Source of the DNA: Methylobacterium sp. GXS13
Lineage (GTDB): Bacteria > Pseudomonadota > Alphaproteobacteria > Rhizobiales > Beijerinckiaceae
DNA length: 64,000 nt
NCBI RefSeq assembly: GCF_001455965.1
Contig: NZ_LKKO01000027.1
Location: 1-64,000 of the forward strand
Direction: 5' to 3'
A program made the position numbers and the translations under genes. The first letter of the stretch is position 1. Every line of letters begins with the position of its first letter. This document shows, piece by piece, positions 36,581 through 48,359 of this stretch. Under the pieces are notes generated by a model, which was given only the letters and a program-made list of their open reading frames with translations, made no database searches and was not told the origin of the DNA.

Positions 36581-36705
36581 ACCCGCTCGCGGCGGGTTTC
36601 GGTATGCGGGAGCGAGGGGGCCACATCGCCTGACATTCTCGTGTCCGTCCTTCCCCCGCAGGGGCTACGACGTTCAGATAGCGGTTTGTGTTGGACGCGA
36701 CGCGC

Positions 36706-36816
36706 TCTCCTCCCCCTTGCGGGGAGGAGTTGGAGGTGGGGGTGGCGCAGAAGGAACGGTTGCGCCCTATCCTGCACCACCCCCACCCCTACCCCTCGCC
36801 GCAAGGGGGAGGGGAA
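36706..36816. repeat. Intergenic inverted-repeat element, copy 1
   Basis: The ends CTCCTCCCCCTTGCGGGGAG (from 36707) and the reverse complement of the stretch ending at 36815 agree over about 39 bases with a few mismatches. The middle contains GCCCTATCCTGCACC (36764-36778), the reverse complement of a stretch in the longer copy at 42298-42488. It is non-coding and looks like a small non-autonomous repeat. Confidence 0.65.
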
Positions 36817-36869
36817 AACGTGTTGCGTTTCAGAACCCTGCTTCGAAACAACCCTGTTGTGTGAATCCG

Positions 36870-38366
36870 CTAGCCCACAAGGGGGCGGGAGAGATGCGTG
36901 TCACCGGCTGCAGCCCGCATCATCAGGGGTGTGCGCCCCCCCCCCCCCCACCCCACCGACATCCGCAGCGGCGGCGACACCCCCGGGGGCAGGGGCGAGA
37001 CGTAGCCGGCGGCGCCGACCCGGCGGGCGAGGTCGGCCTTGGCGGCCTCGCGCAGGGCCGGATCGGTGAGGGCCAGGGCGCCGGTGGCGGCCATGGCCTT
37101 GGCGACCTGGACCATCGCTTTGTGGGCGGCCGGGCTGCGGCCCTGGGCGACCACCTGCCAGGTGTGGAACGGCGTGCCCACCGCCACCGTGGGCGCGTGG
37201 GCCTGCACGGTCGGCACCACCCAGCTCACGTCGCCGACATCGGTGGAGCCCACCGCCGGGTTGCGCGGGGCGTCGAGCGGCACCAGGAAATCGGCGAGCG
37301 GCGCCTCGGTGCGCGGCAGCCCGATGGCGCGGAACACGGCATCGATGTCGCCATCGCTGAGCGTGGACCGGATCGCGCCGGCGAAGGCCCGGTCGGCCTC
37401 GTCGAAATGCGGGGGCCCGAGCTCCTCCATCACCCCGTGGAGCGCCCGCTCCAGCGGGTCGTTGCCCAGCAGGTTCGAGACGGCGCTGACGATCCGCACC
37501 TCGACGTGGGTCTCGGTCATCAGCGCGGCGCCCTCGGCGACCTTCTTCACCCGCTCGACCAGGGCGAGCATCCCCGGCAGGTCCCGCGCCCGGATCGAGT
37601 AGCGCACCTTCGCGCTCGCCTGGACGACGTTGGGGGCGATGCCACCGGCATCGAGATAGGCGTAGTGCACCCGGGCGTCGGAGGGCATGTGCTCGCGCAT
37701 GTAGTTCACGCCGACGCTCATCAGCTCCACCGCATCGAGCGCCGAGCGGCCGAGATGCGGCGCGGCGGCCGCGTGGGCGGTCCGACCGGTGAAGATGAAG
37801 TCCGCCCGGGTGTTGGCGAGCGCCACCGGGGCGGCCACCTCCCAGAAGCTGCCCGGGTGCCAGGAGATCGCGATGTCGGCATCCGCGAAGGCGCCCGCCC
37901 GGACCAGGAACGCCTTGGCGGCGCCGCCCTCCTCGGCCGGGCAGCCGTAGTAGCGCACGCGGCCGGGGGTGCCGGTCTCGGCGAGCCAGTCCTTCACGGC
38001 GGTGGCGGCCAGCAGAGCCGCCGCGCCGAGGAGGTTGTGGCCGCAGCCATGGCCGTGGCCGCCGGCCTCCACCGGCGGGTGCTCGGCGACGCCCGCCTCC
38101 TGCGACAGGCCCGGCAGCGCGTCGTACTCGCCCAGGAAGGCGATGACCGGGCCGCCCTCTCCGGCCTCGCCCATCACCGCGGTGGGGATGCCGGCGACCT
38201 GCTCGGTGACGCGAAAGCCCTGGTGGCGCAGCTCCGCCGCGTGCTCGGCGCAGGAGCGGACCTCCGTGTAGCAGACCTCCGGCATGCCCCAGACGCGCTC
38301 GGAGAGGGCGATCAGCCGCGCCTTCTGCGCATCCACGTGGCGCCACACGGTGTTGCGGTTGTCCAT
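36870..38366 (-). CDS. M20-family amidohydrolase (AbgB-like)
   Basis: The 498-residue zinc hydrolase resembles p-aminobenzoyl-glutamate hydrolase subunit B and related aminoacylases. Metal ligands appear in GGHGHGCGHNLLGAAALLAA, in YYGCPAEEGGAAKAFL and in DIAISWHPGSFW, with NVVQASAKVRYSIRA and the closing GTPFHTWQVVAQGRSPAAHK. Up to YVSPLPPGVSPPLRMS it is normal. Then a run of 14 G on the minus strand (36949-36936) gives GWGGGGRT, and a 20-residue tail without family resemblance follows. Slippage there would change the end. It is divergent from the peptide transporter at 38587. Confidence 0.85.
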   Translation of the reverse strand: MDNRNTVWRHVDAQKARLIALSERVWGMPEVCYTEVRSCAEHAAELRHQGFRVTEQVAGIPTAVMGEAGEGGPVIAFLGEYDALPGLSQEAGVAEHPPVEAGGHGHGCGHNLLGAAALLAATAVKDWLAETGTPGRVRYYGCPAEEGGAAKAFLVRAGAFADADIAISWHPGSFWEVAAPVALANTRADFIFTGRTAHAAAAPHLGRSALDAVELMSVGVNYMREHMPSDARVHYAYLDAGGIAPNVVQASAKVRYSIRARDLPGMLALVERVKKVAEGAALMTETHVEVRIVSAVSNLLGNDPLERALHGVMEELGPPHFDEADRAFAGAIRSTLSDGDIDAVFRAIGLPRTEAPLADFLVPLDAPRNPAVGSTDVGDVSWVVPTVQAHAPTVAVGTPFHTWQVVAQGRSPAAHKAMVQVAKAMAATGALALTDPALREAAKADLARRVGAAGYVSPLPPGVSPPLRMSVGWGGGGRTPLMMRAAAGDTHLSRPLVG

Positions 38367-38586
38367 CAGGTCATCTCCAGGCGTGCCGCCGGGCGGTGCC
38401 GCACCGCCAGAACGGGTGCGGCGCTTCGCGTATCGGGCCCGTCATGCAGGCCCGGGGCCAGGCTGCCGAGCCCCGGCGACGACGTTTCGCCCCAAGCGTA
38501 ACTGGCGCGCCCCTTGCCAAGAGCCTTGCCAAAGCCGCACCCAGAAGGAAGCTGAGTGGGTCGTGGCGGCAATCAGGGGTCGATGC

Positions 38587-40377
38587 ATGGACGAGCGGGA
38601 TCTGCGCGGGCTCATCGGGCGGGTGAAGTCCGGGGACCTGTCACGGCGCAGCTTCGTGCAGCGGATGCTGGCGGTCGGCCTCTCCGCGCCGCTGGCCGGG
38701 CTGATGCTGGCCGGGAATGGGGTGGCGATGGCCGCCGACATCCGCGCCGCCTACAAGCCGGCCAAGGCCGGGGGCGGCGGGGCGCTGCGCCTGCTCTGGT
38801 GGCAGGCGCCGACCCTGATCAACCCGCATTTCGCCATCGGCACCAAGGACCAGGAGGCGTCGCGGATCTTCTACGAGCCGCTGGCCGCCTGGGACCCGGA
38901 CGGCAACCTCGTCCCCGTTCTCGCCGCCGAGATCCCGTCCAAGGACAATGGCGGGCTGGCCGCGGACGGCCGCTCGGTGGTCTGGAAGATCAAGCCCGGG
39001 GTGCTCTGGCACGACGGCAAGCCGCTCACCGCCGACGATCTCGTCTTCACCTGGGAATACGCCCGCGACCCCGCCACCGCGGCGGTGACGATCGGCTCCT
39101 ACAAGGATTGCACCGTCGAGAAGATCGACGACCTCAGCATCCGGATCCTGTTCGACAAGCCGACGCCGTACTGGAGCGATGCCTTCGTGGGCACGGTCGG
39201 CATGGTGATCCCGAAACACCTGTTTTCCGCCTATACCGGCGCCAAGTCCCGGGAGGCGCCGCAGAACCTGGCCCCCGTAGGCACCGGCCCGTACCGGTTC
39301 CTCGAATTCCGGCCCGGCGACATCGTCCGGGGCGAGCGCAACCCGACTTATCACCTGCCCAACCGTCCCTATTTCGACAGCGTCGAGATGAAGGGCGGCG
39401 GCGACGCGGTCTCGGCGGCCCGGGCCGTGCTCCAGACCGGCGAGTACGACTACGCCTGGAACCTGCTCGTCGAGGACGAGGTGCTCAAGCGCCTGGAGAC
39501 CGGCGGCAAGGGCCGGGTCGACGTCGTCTACGGCGGCAAGCTCGAGTTCCTGCTGCTCAACACCACGGACCCGAACGTCGAGGTCGACGGCGAGCGCTCC
39601 TCGCTCAAGACCAAGCACCCGGCCTTCTCCGACCCGAAGGTCTGCCACGCGATGAGCCTGCTGGTCGATCGCAAGTCGATCCAGGACTACATCTACGGCC
39701 GCACCGGCCGGGCCACGGCCAATTCGGTGAACGGCCCGGAGCGCTTCGTCTCGAAGAACACCCGCTTCGCGTTCGATCCGGCCAAGGCCAACGCGCTCCT
39801 CGACGAGGCCGGCTGGGCGAAGGGCTCGGACGGCGTGCGGGCCAAGGACGGCAAGCGCTTAAAGCTGCTGTTCCAGACCTCGATCAACGCCCCGCGCCAG
39901 AAGACCCAGGCGATCATCAAGCAGGCCGCCGCCAAGGCCGGCATCGAGATCGAGCTGAAATCGATCACCGGCTCGGTGTTCTTCTCCTCCGACACCGCCA
40001 ACCCGGACACGTTCCCGCATTTCTACGCGGATATGGAGATGTACGCGTTCAGCATGACCCAGGCCGATCCCTCGATCTGGCTGCTCCAATACGTCTCGTG
40101 GGAGGTCGCCACCAAGGAGAACAAGTGGCAAGGCCGCAACATCGCCCGCTGGCGCAACGCCGATTACGACGCCGCCTACAAGGCAGCCCAAGCCGAGCTC
40201 GACCCGGTCAAGCGCGCCGCCCTCCTGATCAAGACCAACGATCTCGCGGTCTCGGAGAATATCCTGCCGTTGATCCACCGGGCCGAGGTCTCGGGGGTCT
40301 CCGCCAAGCTCGTGGCGCCGCGCAGCGGCTGGGACAACGACCTGTCGTTCCTGCCCGAATGGAGCCGGGAGGCCTGA
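38587..40377 (+). CDS. ABC transporter peptide-binding protein with Tat signal
   Basis: The 596-residue protein starts at ATG 38587 (MDERDLRGLIGRVKSGDLSR). A twin-arginine signal (SRRSFVQRMLAVGLSA) is followed by the family 5 extracellular solute-binding domain. Typical features are FYEPLAAWDPDGNLVPVLAA, VWKIKPGVLWHDGKPLTADD, VGTGPYRFLEFRPGD and AFDPAKANALLDEAGWAKGS. Family 5 proteins bind peptides, opines or nickel. It is the first gene of an operon with two permeases and a fused ATPase, and it stands next to an M20 hydrolase, so imported amides or peptides may be cleaved by that enzyme. Confidence 0.9.
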   Translation: MDERDLRGLIGRVKSGDLSRRSFVQRMLAVGLSAPLAGLMLAGNGVAMAADIRAAYKPAKAGGGGALRLLWWQAPTLINPHFAIGTKDQEASRIFYEPLAAWDPDGNLVPVLAAEIPSKDNGGLAADGRSVVWKIKPGVLWHDGKPLTADDLVFTWEYARDPATAAVTIGSYKDCTVEKIDDLSIRILFDKPTPYWSDAFVGTVGMVIPKHLFSAYTGAKSREAPQNLAPVGTGPYRFLEFRPGDIVRGERNPTYHLPNRPYFDSVEMKGGGDAVSAARAVLQTGEYDYAWNLLVEDEVLKRLETGGKGRVDVVYGGKLEFLLLNTTDPNVEVDGERSSLKTKHPAFSDPKVCHAMSLLVDRKSIQDYIYGRTGRATANSVNGPERFVSKNTRFAFDPAKANALLDEAGWAKGSDGVRAKDGKRLKLLFQTSINAPRQKTQAIIKQAAAKAGIEIELKSITGSVFFSSDTANPDTFPHFYADMEMYAFSMTQADPSIWLLQYVSWEVATKENKWQGRNIARWRNADYDAAYKAAQAELDPVKRAALLIKTNDLAVSENILPLIHRAEVSGVSAKLVAPRSGWDNDLSFLPEWSREA

Positions 40378-40393
40378 GCGGGAGCCGCGCGCC

Positions 40394-41353
40394 ATGGGCG
40401 CCTACATCCTGCGCAGGCTCCTGATCGCGATCCCGAGCCTGCTCGGGATCAGCCTGATCCTGTTCGTCGTCCTGGCACTCGCGCCGGGCGATCCCTTCGG
40501 CGAGCTCGCCGCCAATCCCAACGTGCCCCCGGAGGTGCGCGCGGCGCTGCGGGTCAAGTTCGGGCTCGATGACCCGATCTTCACCCGCTACCTGCGCTGG
40601 CTCTGGGCCATGCTGCACGGGGATTGGGGCTTCTCCTTCGCCAGCCGGGTGAACGTCGACACACTGATCCTGCAGCGGCTGCCCACCACCCTTTTCGTGG
40701 TCGGCTCCTCGCAGGTCCTGGCCCTGCTGGTGGCGGTGCCGGTCGGCCTCTACGCCGCCCGCCGGCCCTACTCGCTGGCAGACCAGGTCGCCAACACCCT
40801 GGCCTTCGTGGGCTTCTCGCTGCCGACTTTCTTCACCGGCCTGCTGTTCATCCTGCTGTTCTCGATCAAGCTCGGCTGGCTGCCCTTCGTCTACCAAGCC
40901 AATCTCCCCGGCACTGGCCTCGCCTGGGCCTGGGAGAACATCCGGCAGGCCATCATGCCGGTGGCGGTGCTGGGCTTCTTCCAAGCCGCCTCCTACACCC
41001 GCTACGTGCGTGCCTCGGCGCTGGACGTCGCCCGCCTCGACTACGTCACCACCGCCCGGGCCAAGGGGCTCACCGAGGGCACGGTGACGCGCCGGCATAT
41101 CGCCCGCAACGCCCTGATCCCGGTGGTGACGCTCGTCGCCCTCCAGATCCCGGCGGTGTTCGGCGGCGCCATCGTCACCGAGCAGATCTTCCGGATCCCC
41201 GGCATCGGCTCCCTGCTGATCGACGCGATGCTGGCCAACGACACCCCGGTGGTGATGGCCGTGACCTTCGTGTTCGCCGGCCTCGTCGTCCTGTTCAACC
41301 TCGTCGCGGACCTGCTCTATGGCTGGCTCGACCCTCGCATCGCCCTCCGTTGA
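40394..41353 (+). CDS. ABC transporter permease, DppB type
   Basis: The 319-residue inner-membrane protein starts MGAYILRRLLIAIPSLLGIS, the usual N-terminal helix of DppB/OppB. Six hydrophobic segments are seen, with the coupling EAA loop at ALDVARLDYVTTARAKGLTE and the following RRHIARNALIPVVTLVALQI. GGAIVTEQIFRIPGIGSLLI is the family's C-terminal signature. It lies 16 bases after the binding protein and overlaps the next permease by 35 bases. Confidence 0.92.
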   Translation: MGAYILRRLLIAIPSLLGISLILFVVLALAPGDPFGELAANPNVPPEVRAALRVKFGLDDPIFTRYLRWLWAMLHGDWGFSFASRVNVDTLILQRLPTTLFVVGSSQVLALLVAVPVGLYAARRPYSLADQVANTLAFVGFSLPTFFTGLLFILLFSIKLGWLPFVYQANLPGTGLAWAWENIRQAIMPVAVLGFFQAASYTRYVRASALDVARLDYVTTARAKGLTEGTVTRRHIARNALIPVVTLVALQIPAVFGGAIVTEQIFRIPGIGSLLIDAMLANDTPVVMAVTFVFAGLVVLFNLVADLLYGWLDPRIALR

Positions 41354-42251
41354 GGCGCCCCCCCGCCCGCGCGCACCGGCCTCGCCCGGGCGGGAGACCT
41401 GGCGGCGCTTCCGCCGGCACCGGCTGGCTCTGGCCAGCGTCGCCGTGCTGGCGGTGCTGGTCGGCGGCGTGCTGTTCGGCGGCCTGATCTGGCCGCTCGC
41501 CATCGACGACATCGACTTCTCGGCCCAGCTCCAGGGCCCGTCCTGGGCGCACCCGTTCGGCACCGACGATCTCGGCCAGGACCTGCTAGCCCGGATGATC
41601 TACGGCGGCCGGATCTCGCTGGCGGTCCGCTTCGCCGCCATGGCGGTGGCGAGTCTGATCGGGGTCGTGGTCGGGGCGCTGGCCGGCATGTCGCGTCGGC
41701 TACTCGACCCCGCCCTGATGTGGCTGACCGACCTATTCCTGTCCCTGCCGCAGCTGCCCTTGCTGCTGCTGGTGATCTACCTGTTCCGCGACAGCCTGAA
41801 GGCCATGTTCGGGGTCCAGGGCGGCGTCTTTTTCATGATCGTCGCGGTGATCGGGGGCCTGCGCTGGATGCCGGTCGCCCGGCTGGTGCGGGCGCAGTTC
41901 CTGACGCTGCGCGAGAAGGAGTTCGTGGAGGCGGCGCGCTCGCAGGGTGCCACTACCGGGCACCTCGTGCGCCGCCACATCCTGCCGAACGCGCTGGGGC
42001 CGGTGATCGTGGCCGCCTCCATCGAGGTCTCGGCGGCGATCATCGCGGAATCGACCCTCTCGTTCCTCGGCCTCGGCTTCCCCCCGGACATCCCGACCTG
42101 GGGCCGCCTGCTGTTCGACGCCAAGGACCATCTCGACGTCGCCCCGCACTGGGCGCTGTTCCCCGGCGGCGCGATTTTTTTGACCGTGCTGTCGATTAAC
42201 TTCATCGGCGACGGCCTGCGCGACGCCCTCGACCCGCGCCGGGTTTTTTGA
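41319..42251 (+). CDS. ABC transporter permease, DppC type
   Basis: The 310-residue protein has the DppC/OppC N-terminal extension (WRRFRRHRLALASVAVLAVL). The family signature WAHPFGTDDLGQDLLARMIY, GGRISLAVRFAAMAVAS and EAA loop EKEFVEAARSQGATTGHLVR follow. Six membrane segments are seen, ending GGAIFLTVLSINFIGDGLRD. It overlaps DppB-type 40394 and is separated from the ATPase gene by about 310 bases of repeat DNA. Confidence 0.92.
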   Translation: MAGSTLASPSVEAPPRPRAPASPGRETWRRFRRHRLALASVAVLAVLVGGVLFGGLIWPLAIDDIDFSAQLQGPSWAHPFGTDDLGQDLLARMIYGGRISLAVRFAAMAVASLIGVVVGALAGMSRRLLDPALMWLTDLFLSLPQLPLLLLVIYLFRDSLKAMFGVQGGVFFMIVAVIGGLRWMPVARLVRAQFLTLREKEFVEAARSQGATTGHLVRRHILPNALGPVIVAASIEVSAAIIAESTLSFLGLGFPPDIPTWGRLLFDAKDHLDVAPHWALFPGGAIFLTVLSINFIGDGLRDALDPRRVF

Positions 42252-42297
42252 CGTGGGGCTGCACGGATCTGATCGCGGCCAGAAAGCCGCGCGGCTT

Positions 42298-42488
42298 TCC
42301 TCCCCCCTCTGCGGGGGAGGGTGGCCCCCGAAGGGGGTCGGGAGAGGGGAGCGACGGTGCAGGATAGGGCTTCGCCCGTCATGCCGGTCGCGCCTTGTCC
42401 TGAACCCGGGTTCCCCTCTTGCGGGACTTCGTCCCGGCCCGACCCGGCCTGACGGCCGGCCCACCCTCCCCCGCAGAGGGGGGAGGGA
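42298..42488. repeat. Intergenic inverted-repeat element, copy 2
   Basis: Terminal arms at about 42300-42324 and 42461-42485 are perfect inverted copies over 25 bases (first bases CTCCCCCCTCTGCGGGGG). The middle holds GGTGCAGGATAGGGC (42356-42370), shared with the copy at 36706-36816 in inverse orientation. It lies inside the transporter operon between permease and ATPase genes. Confidence 0.7.
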
Positions 42489-42560
42489 GAGGCGCGGGTG
42501 GTCACCCGTCCACCCCAGCCCGCAACGGTGCTGGCAGCTTGAAACCTGGATGGGTGAGGA

Positions 42561-44420
42561 GTGACCCCCGTGACGGATCCGATCCTGTCGGTGCGCGACC
42601 TCACCGCTGCCTTCCGCTCCGACGGGCGCTGGCGGGAGGTCGTGCACGGCGTCTCATTCGACATCGGCCCCCGGGAGACCGTGGCGCTGGTGGGCGAATC
42701 CGGCTCCGGCAAGAGCGTCAGCGCAATGTCGATCATGCGCCTGCTCGCCCGGGACGCGAGCCGCATCGGCGGCAGCGTGCGCTTCGAGGGGCGGGAGTTG
42801 CTCACCGCCTCCGAGGCCGAGATGCGGCGGGTCCGGGGCGATGCCATCGCCATGATCTTCCAGGAGCCGATGACCTCCCTGAACCCGGTCCTGACTGTGG
42901 GCTTCCAGATCGCCGAGGCGCTGATCCGGCACCGGGGCCTGTCGCGGGCCGCCGCCGAGGCCGAGGTGGTCCGGCTGCTCGACAAGGTGCGGATCCCGGG
43001 CGCCCGGTCGCGGATCCATCAATATCCGCACCTGTTCTCCGGCGGTATGCGCCAGCGGGTGATGATCGCCATGGCGCTCGCCTGCCGGCCAAAACTCCTG
43101 ATCGCCGACGAGCCGACCACGGCGCTCGACGTGACGATCCAGGCCCAGATCCTCGACCTGATCAAGAGCCTCCAGGACGAGGAGGGCATGTCGGTCCTGT
43201 TCATCACTCACGACATGGGCGTGGTCGCCGAGATCGCCGACCGCACGGTGGTGATGTATCGCGGCCGCGCCGTGGAGGCCGGCCCCACAGCCCGGATCTT
43301 TGCCGCGCCCGAGGATCCCTACACCCGGGCCCTGCTCGCCGCCGTGCCGCGGCTCGGCGCCATGGCGGGCCGCGCCCGGCCGATGCGCTTTCCCGTGATC
43401 GATCGCGCCACCGGCGTGGCGGAGCCGACGCCCGAGACCCCCGACACCGTCAAGGCCGCCGAGCGCCCGGTCCTGGAGGTCCGCGACCTGACCACGCGGT
43501 TCGAGATCCGCTCCGGCCTGTTCGCCCGGGTCACGGGCCGGGTCCACGCGGTGGAGCGGGTCTCGTTCAGCCTGGCGGCCGGGGAGACCCTGGCGCTGGT
43601 CGGCGAATCCGGCTGCGGCAAGTCCACCACCGGCCGCTCGATCCTGCGCCTGGTCGAGCCGCTTGCCGGCTCGGTCCTGCTCGACGGCGAGGACATTGCG
43701 GGCCTCGACCCCAAAGCCCTGCGCACGCGCCGCCAGCGGATGCAGATGATCTTCCAGGACCCGTTCGCCAGCCTCGACCCGCGCATGAGCGTCGGCGCCG
43801 CGGTGGCCGAGCCGCTGCTGATCAACCGCCTCGCCACGGCCCGTGAGGCGCGCGCGCGCGCCGAGGCGCTGCTGACCCGCGTCGGGCTGCCGGCCGAGGC
43901 CGCCGGGCGCTTCCCGCACGAATTCTCCGGCGGCCAGCGCCAGCGCATCTGCATCGCCCGGGCGCTGGCTTTGCGCCCCCGCCTGATCGTCGCCGACGAG
44001 GCGGTCTCGGCGCTCGACGTCTCGGTGAAGGCGCAGGTGGTGAACCTGATGCTCGACCTGCAGGCCGAGATGGGGCTCGCCTACCTGTTCATCTCCCACG
44101 ACATGGCCGTGGTCGAGCGGGTGAGCCACCGGGTGGCGGTGATGTATCTCGGCGAGATCGTGGAGATCGGCCCGCGCGCCGCCGTGTTCGGTGACCCGCA
44201 GCATCCCTACACGAAGAAGCTGCTCGCCGCCGTCCCGGTCCCCGACCCGGCCCGCCGCCGGGACCGCCACGCCCTGCCGGACGACGAGATCCGCAGCCCG
44301 ATCCGGCCGCCGGACTACGTCGCGCCCGAGCGCCTCTACCGGGAGGTCTCCCCGGGCCACATCGTGCAGGAATGGGGCGCCGACTGGGAGGCCGCGACGA
44401 CGCGGGTCGCGGCGGCGTGA
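42561..44420 (+). CDS. Fused dual-ATPase of a dipeptide-type ABC transporter
   Basis: The 619-residue protein joins DppD-like and DppF-like ATPases. The first has Walker [14 protein letters not shown], signature [13 protein letters not shown] and Walker [14 protein letters not shown]. The second has [13 protein letters not shown] near residue 350, signature [13 protein letters not shown] and Walker [14 protein letters not shown]. Both have the C-terminal oligopeptide motif with HPYTRALL-like stretches ([26 protein letters not shown]). The GTG at 42561 follows GGGTGAGGA. The second Walker B has VSALD in place of the usual TSALD. Confidence 0.92.
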   Translation: MTPVTDPILSVRDLTAAFRSDGRWREVVHGVSFDIGPRETVALVGESGSGKSVSAMSIMRLLARDASRIGGSVRFEGRELLTASEAEMRRVRGDAIAMIFQEPMTSLNPVLTVGFQIAEALIRHRGLSRAAAEAEVVRLLDKVRIPGARSRIHQYPHLFSGGMRQRVMIAMALACRPKLLIADEPTTALDVTIQAQILDLIKSLQDEEGMSVLFITHDMGVVAEIADRTVVMYRGRAVEAGPTARIFAAPEDPYTRALLAAVPRLGAMAGRARPMRFPVIDRATGVAEPTPETPDTVKAAERPVLEVRDLTTRFEIRSGLFARVTGRVHAVERVSFSLAAGETLALVGESGCGKSTTGRSILRLVEPLAGSVLLDGEDIAGLDPKALRTRRQRMQMIFQDPFASLDPRMSVGAAVAEPLLINRLATAREARARAEALLTRVGLPAEAAGRFPHEFSGGQRQRICIARALALRPRLIVADEAVSALDVSVKAQVVNLMLDLQAEMGLAYLFISHDMAVVERVSHRVAVMYLGEIVEIGPRAAVFGDPQHPYTKKLLAAVPVPDPARRRDRHALPDDEIRSPIRPPDYVAPERLYREVSPGHIVQEWGADWEAATTRVAAA

Positions 44421-44441
44421 CGGGGGCCGCCGTCTGAGGGC

Positions 44442-45161
44442 TCAGTGCCGGCGCAGCGCTCGCTTGACCCGGCTGTCCGCATGCGGGTCGGCATAGTGCA
44501 GCAGCGCCGTGGCGCGGATCGCGTCGGCGTCACACGGCTCGTTGGTGTGCAGCGAGCGGTAGCCCCAGAAAAAATACAGGCTCCCGGGCTTGAGCGAGAG
44601 CCGGATCATACGCCGGCTGCCCCGGCGATAGGCTGCGTTCAGCAGCGCCTGCGAGACCCGGTTGTCGACCAGCACCTTGTCGAGGAGGTTGCCGAGATAG
44701 GTCCGGCGCAGGCCGCGGGTGTTGGGGTGGATGATCAGCCGGCCCGGATTGCCGTGCTCGGGAACCGCAATGGGGATCAGCGCCGTCAGGACATAGGAGT
44801 CGAAATGGAAGCGCATCGAGTGCTTCTGGACGCCACGTCCGGAAAGGCAGCGCAGGACCTGGTAGAAGCCGCTCTCCGGGGCAGGCTTGCCGACCTCGCT
44901 CTCATAGATACGGCGGCAGAGAGACACAAAGTTCGGATCCTTGGGCAAGCTGGCCAGGAATGTTCCGCCGAGTTGTTCCGTCCCCGTGAATCCGATATAC
45001 TCGCCGTTGTTGGCTGTAATGGCATCCGCGACGAAGGCTTGTGCAGCGCATAAGAGATCCGGATCGACGTAATCGTCGATCACGGCGTAACCATTCGCAT
45101 TGATTTGCGCCGCCAGTGCGGCCGCCATCGTCCCGGATGGGTCTCTGTTGATGAAATTCAT
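44442..45161 (-). CDS. Putative 2OG-Fe(II) oxygenase (PhyH-like)
   Basis: The 239-residue protein has the layout of phytanoyl-CoA dioxygenase-like proteins. Iron ligands are suggested by H-x-D in MRFHFDSYVLTALIPI and a distal His in WGYRSLHTNEPC, with Arg in DADAIRATALLHYADPHADS for 2-oxoglutarate. The N-terminal NGYAVIDDYVDPDLL is typical. Substrates cannot be inferred. It faces the transporter operon convergently with a 21-base gap and stands alone. Confidence 0.6.
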   Translation of the reverse strand: MNFINRDPSGTMAAALAAQINANGYAVIDDYVDPDLLCAAQAFVADAITANNGEYIGFTGTEQLGGTFLASLPKDPNFVSLCRRIYESEVGKPAPESGFYQVLRCLSGRGVQKHSMRFHFDSYVLTALIPIAVPEHGNPGRLIIHPNTRGLRRTYLGNLLDKVLVDNRVSQALLNAAYRRGSRRMIRLSLKPGSLYFFWGYRSLHTNEPCDADAIRATALLHYADPHADSRVKRALRRH

Positions 45162-45565
45162 GGAAGCGCCTCTATCGAGTAGAACACTTCACGTTTTATA
45201 ACAAGTGTAATTTTTCGATAATATTGAGTAGATACGAATTATCGCCGAAGGTCAAATGCAATTATAGGGCAGGCCTGCACTATTCATTCGCATGCCTGCC
45301 GGTTCGTCGAGCTTAATTGTCGCGTGACGATCGGATCATCGAGGGTCGCGACACTGACGAGGCCGACGTCGGGCTGTGGCATACGCGTCTGGCGTGTTCC
45401 CTTCGCCACTCCGTGCGGCCCTAACCCGTCGGGCATGCGGTGCCGAACGCAGCGTGCGTCGGCCTCAGGCATGTGGGAGAGGGGCAGCGGGAGGCGGCGC
45501 CTTTCCGGAAGGGCCTGGGACCAGACGCTCAGACGCGTGACCATCCCGGCGCAGGCCGTGCAAGC
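45162..45565. other. Intergenic, nothing recognised
   Basis: The first 100 bases upstream of 45161 are AT-rich and must hold that gene's promoter. The rest shows no gene with coding character on either strand. Confidence 0.45.
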
Positions 45566-45730
45566 CTATCCCTTGGCCACGCATACGCTGATGGCAGAGG
45601 CGCCGGCATAGGGGCGGTCGGCCTTGGCGATCGCCTTGGCGGCCGTCTCGCAGGCATCCTTGGTGTTGAACGCGACGGAGCCGATCGCGGAGCCGGATCC
45701 GGCCAGCATGCTGATGATTACGTAGACCAA
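45566..45730 (-). CDS. 54-residue small protein with TTG start
   Basis: This minus-strand frame begins at TTG 45730, five bases after a GAGGAGG ribosome site, which decides the start. The product reads MVYVIISMLAGSGSAIGSVA then FNTKDACETAAKAIAKADRP and YAGASAISVCVAKG. The first 20 residues are hydrophobic and the rest carries two cysteines, which suggests a small exported or membrane-bound protein. No family is recognised. It lies 140 bases downstream of tRNA-Ser on the same strand. Confidence 0.6.
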   Translation of the reverse strand: MVYVIISMLAGSGSAIGSVAFNTKDACETAAKAIAKADRPYAGASAISVCVAKG

Positions 45731-45865
45731 GGCATCCTCCTCGGGGCGAGGATGCCGCGGGGGCCGCCCGCGCATCCCGAACAGGCAGCGCGCCGGTCGT
45801 ATCCCGGGCAGGGTGGCGCGCGGCTGCGCGAACCTGCTGATGGATCTCGCGATTGGCCGGTCAGA

Positions 45866-45955
45866 TGGCGGAGGGAGCGGGATTCGAACCCGCGATACGG
45901 TTTCCCGTATACACACTTTCCAGGCGTGCGCCTTCAACCACTCGGCCACCCCTCC
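45866..45955 (-). tRNA. tRNA-Ser (anticodon GGA)
   Basis: Read on the minus strand from 45955: GGAGGGGTGGCCGAGTGG starts the acceptor and D arm. The anticodon stem CGCC/... with loop CTGGAAA gives anticodon GGA. A long variable arm (TGTGTATACGGGAAACCGTA) is typical of serine tRNAs, and GGGTTCGAATCCC is the T arm. The acceptor closes with one G-T pair, and CCA is encoded at 45868-45866. Confidence 0.95.
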
Positions 45956-46055
45956 GGCCGCGGACTGGGCGCCCGGGCGCAAGGCGCCGGGCGCGACCAG
46001 AGCCGCGCGGTGGGGTGCTGTTAGCCGGGTGCGTCGCCCGGCGCAAGGCAATGGT

Positions 46056-46088
46056 ACCCGGGCGGGACGAAAACCGTCCCGCCCGGGT
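46056..46088 (-). terminator. Strong hairpin after glgX
   Basis: A 14-bp perfect stem (ACCCGGGCGGGACG with its complement, 46056-46069 and 46075-46088) starts four bases past the glgX stop. There is no T-run on the minus strand, so it may stabilise the 3' end or act with Rho. Confidence 0.55.
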
Positions 46089-46091
46089 GTT

Positions 46092-48359
<2,268 letters not shown>

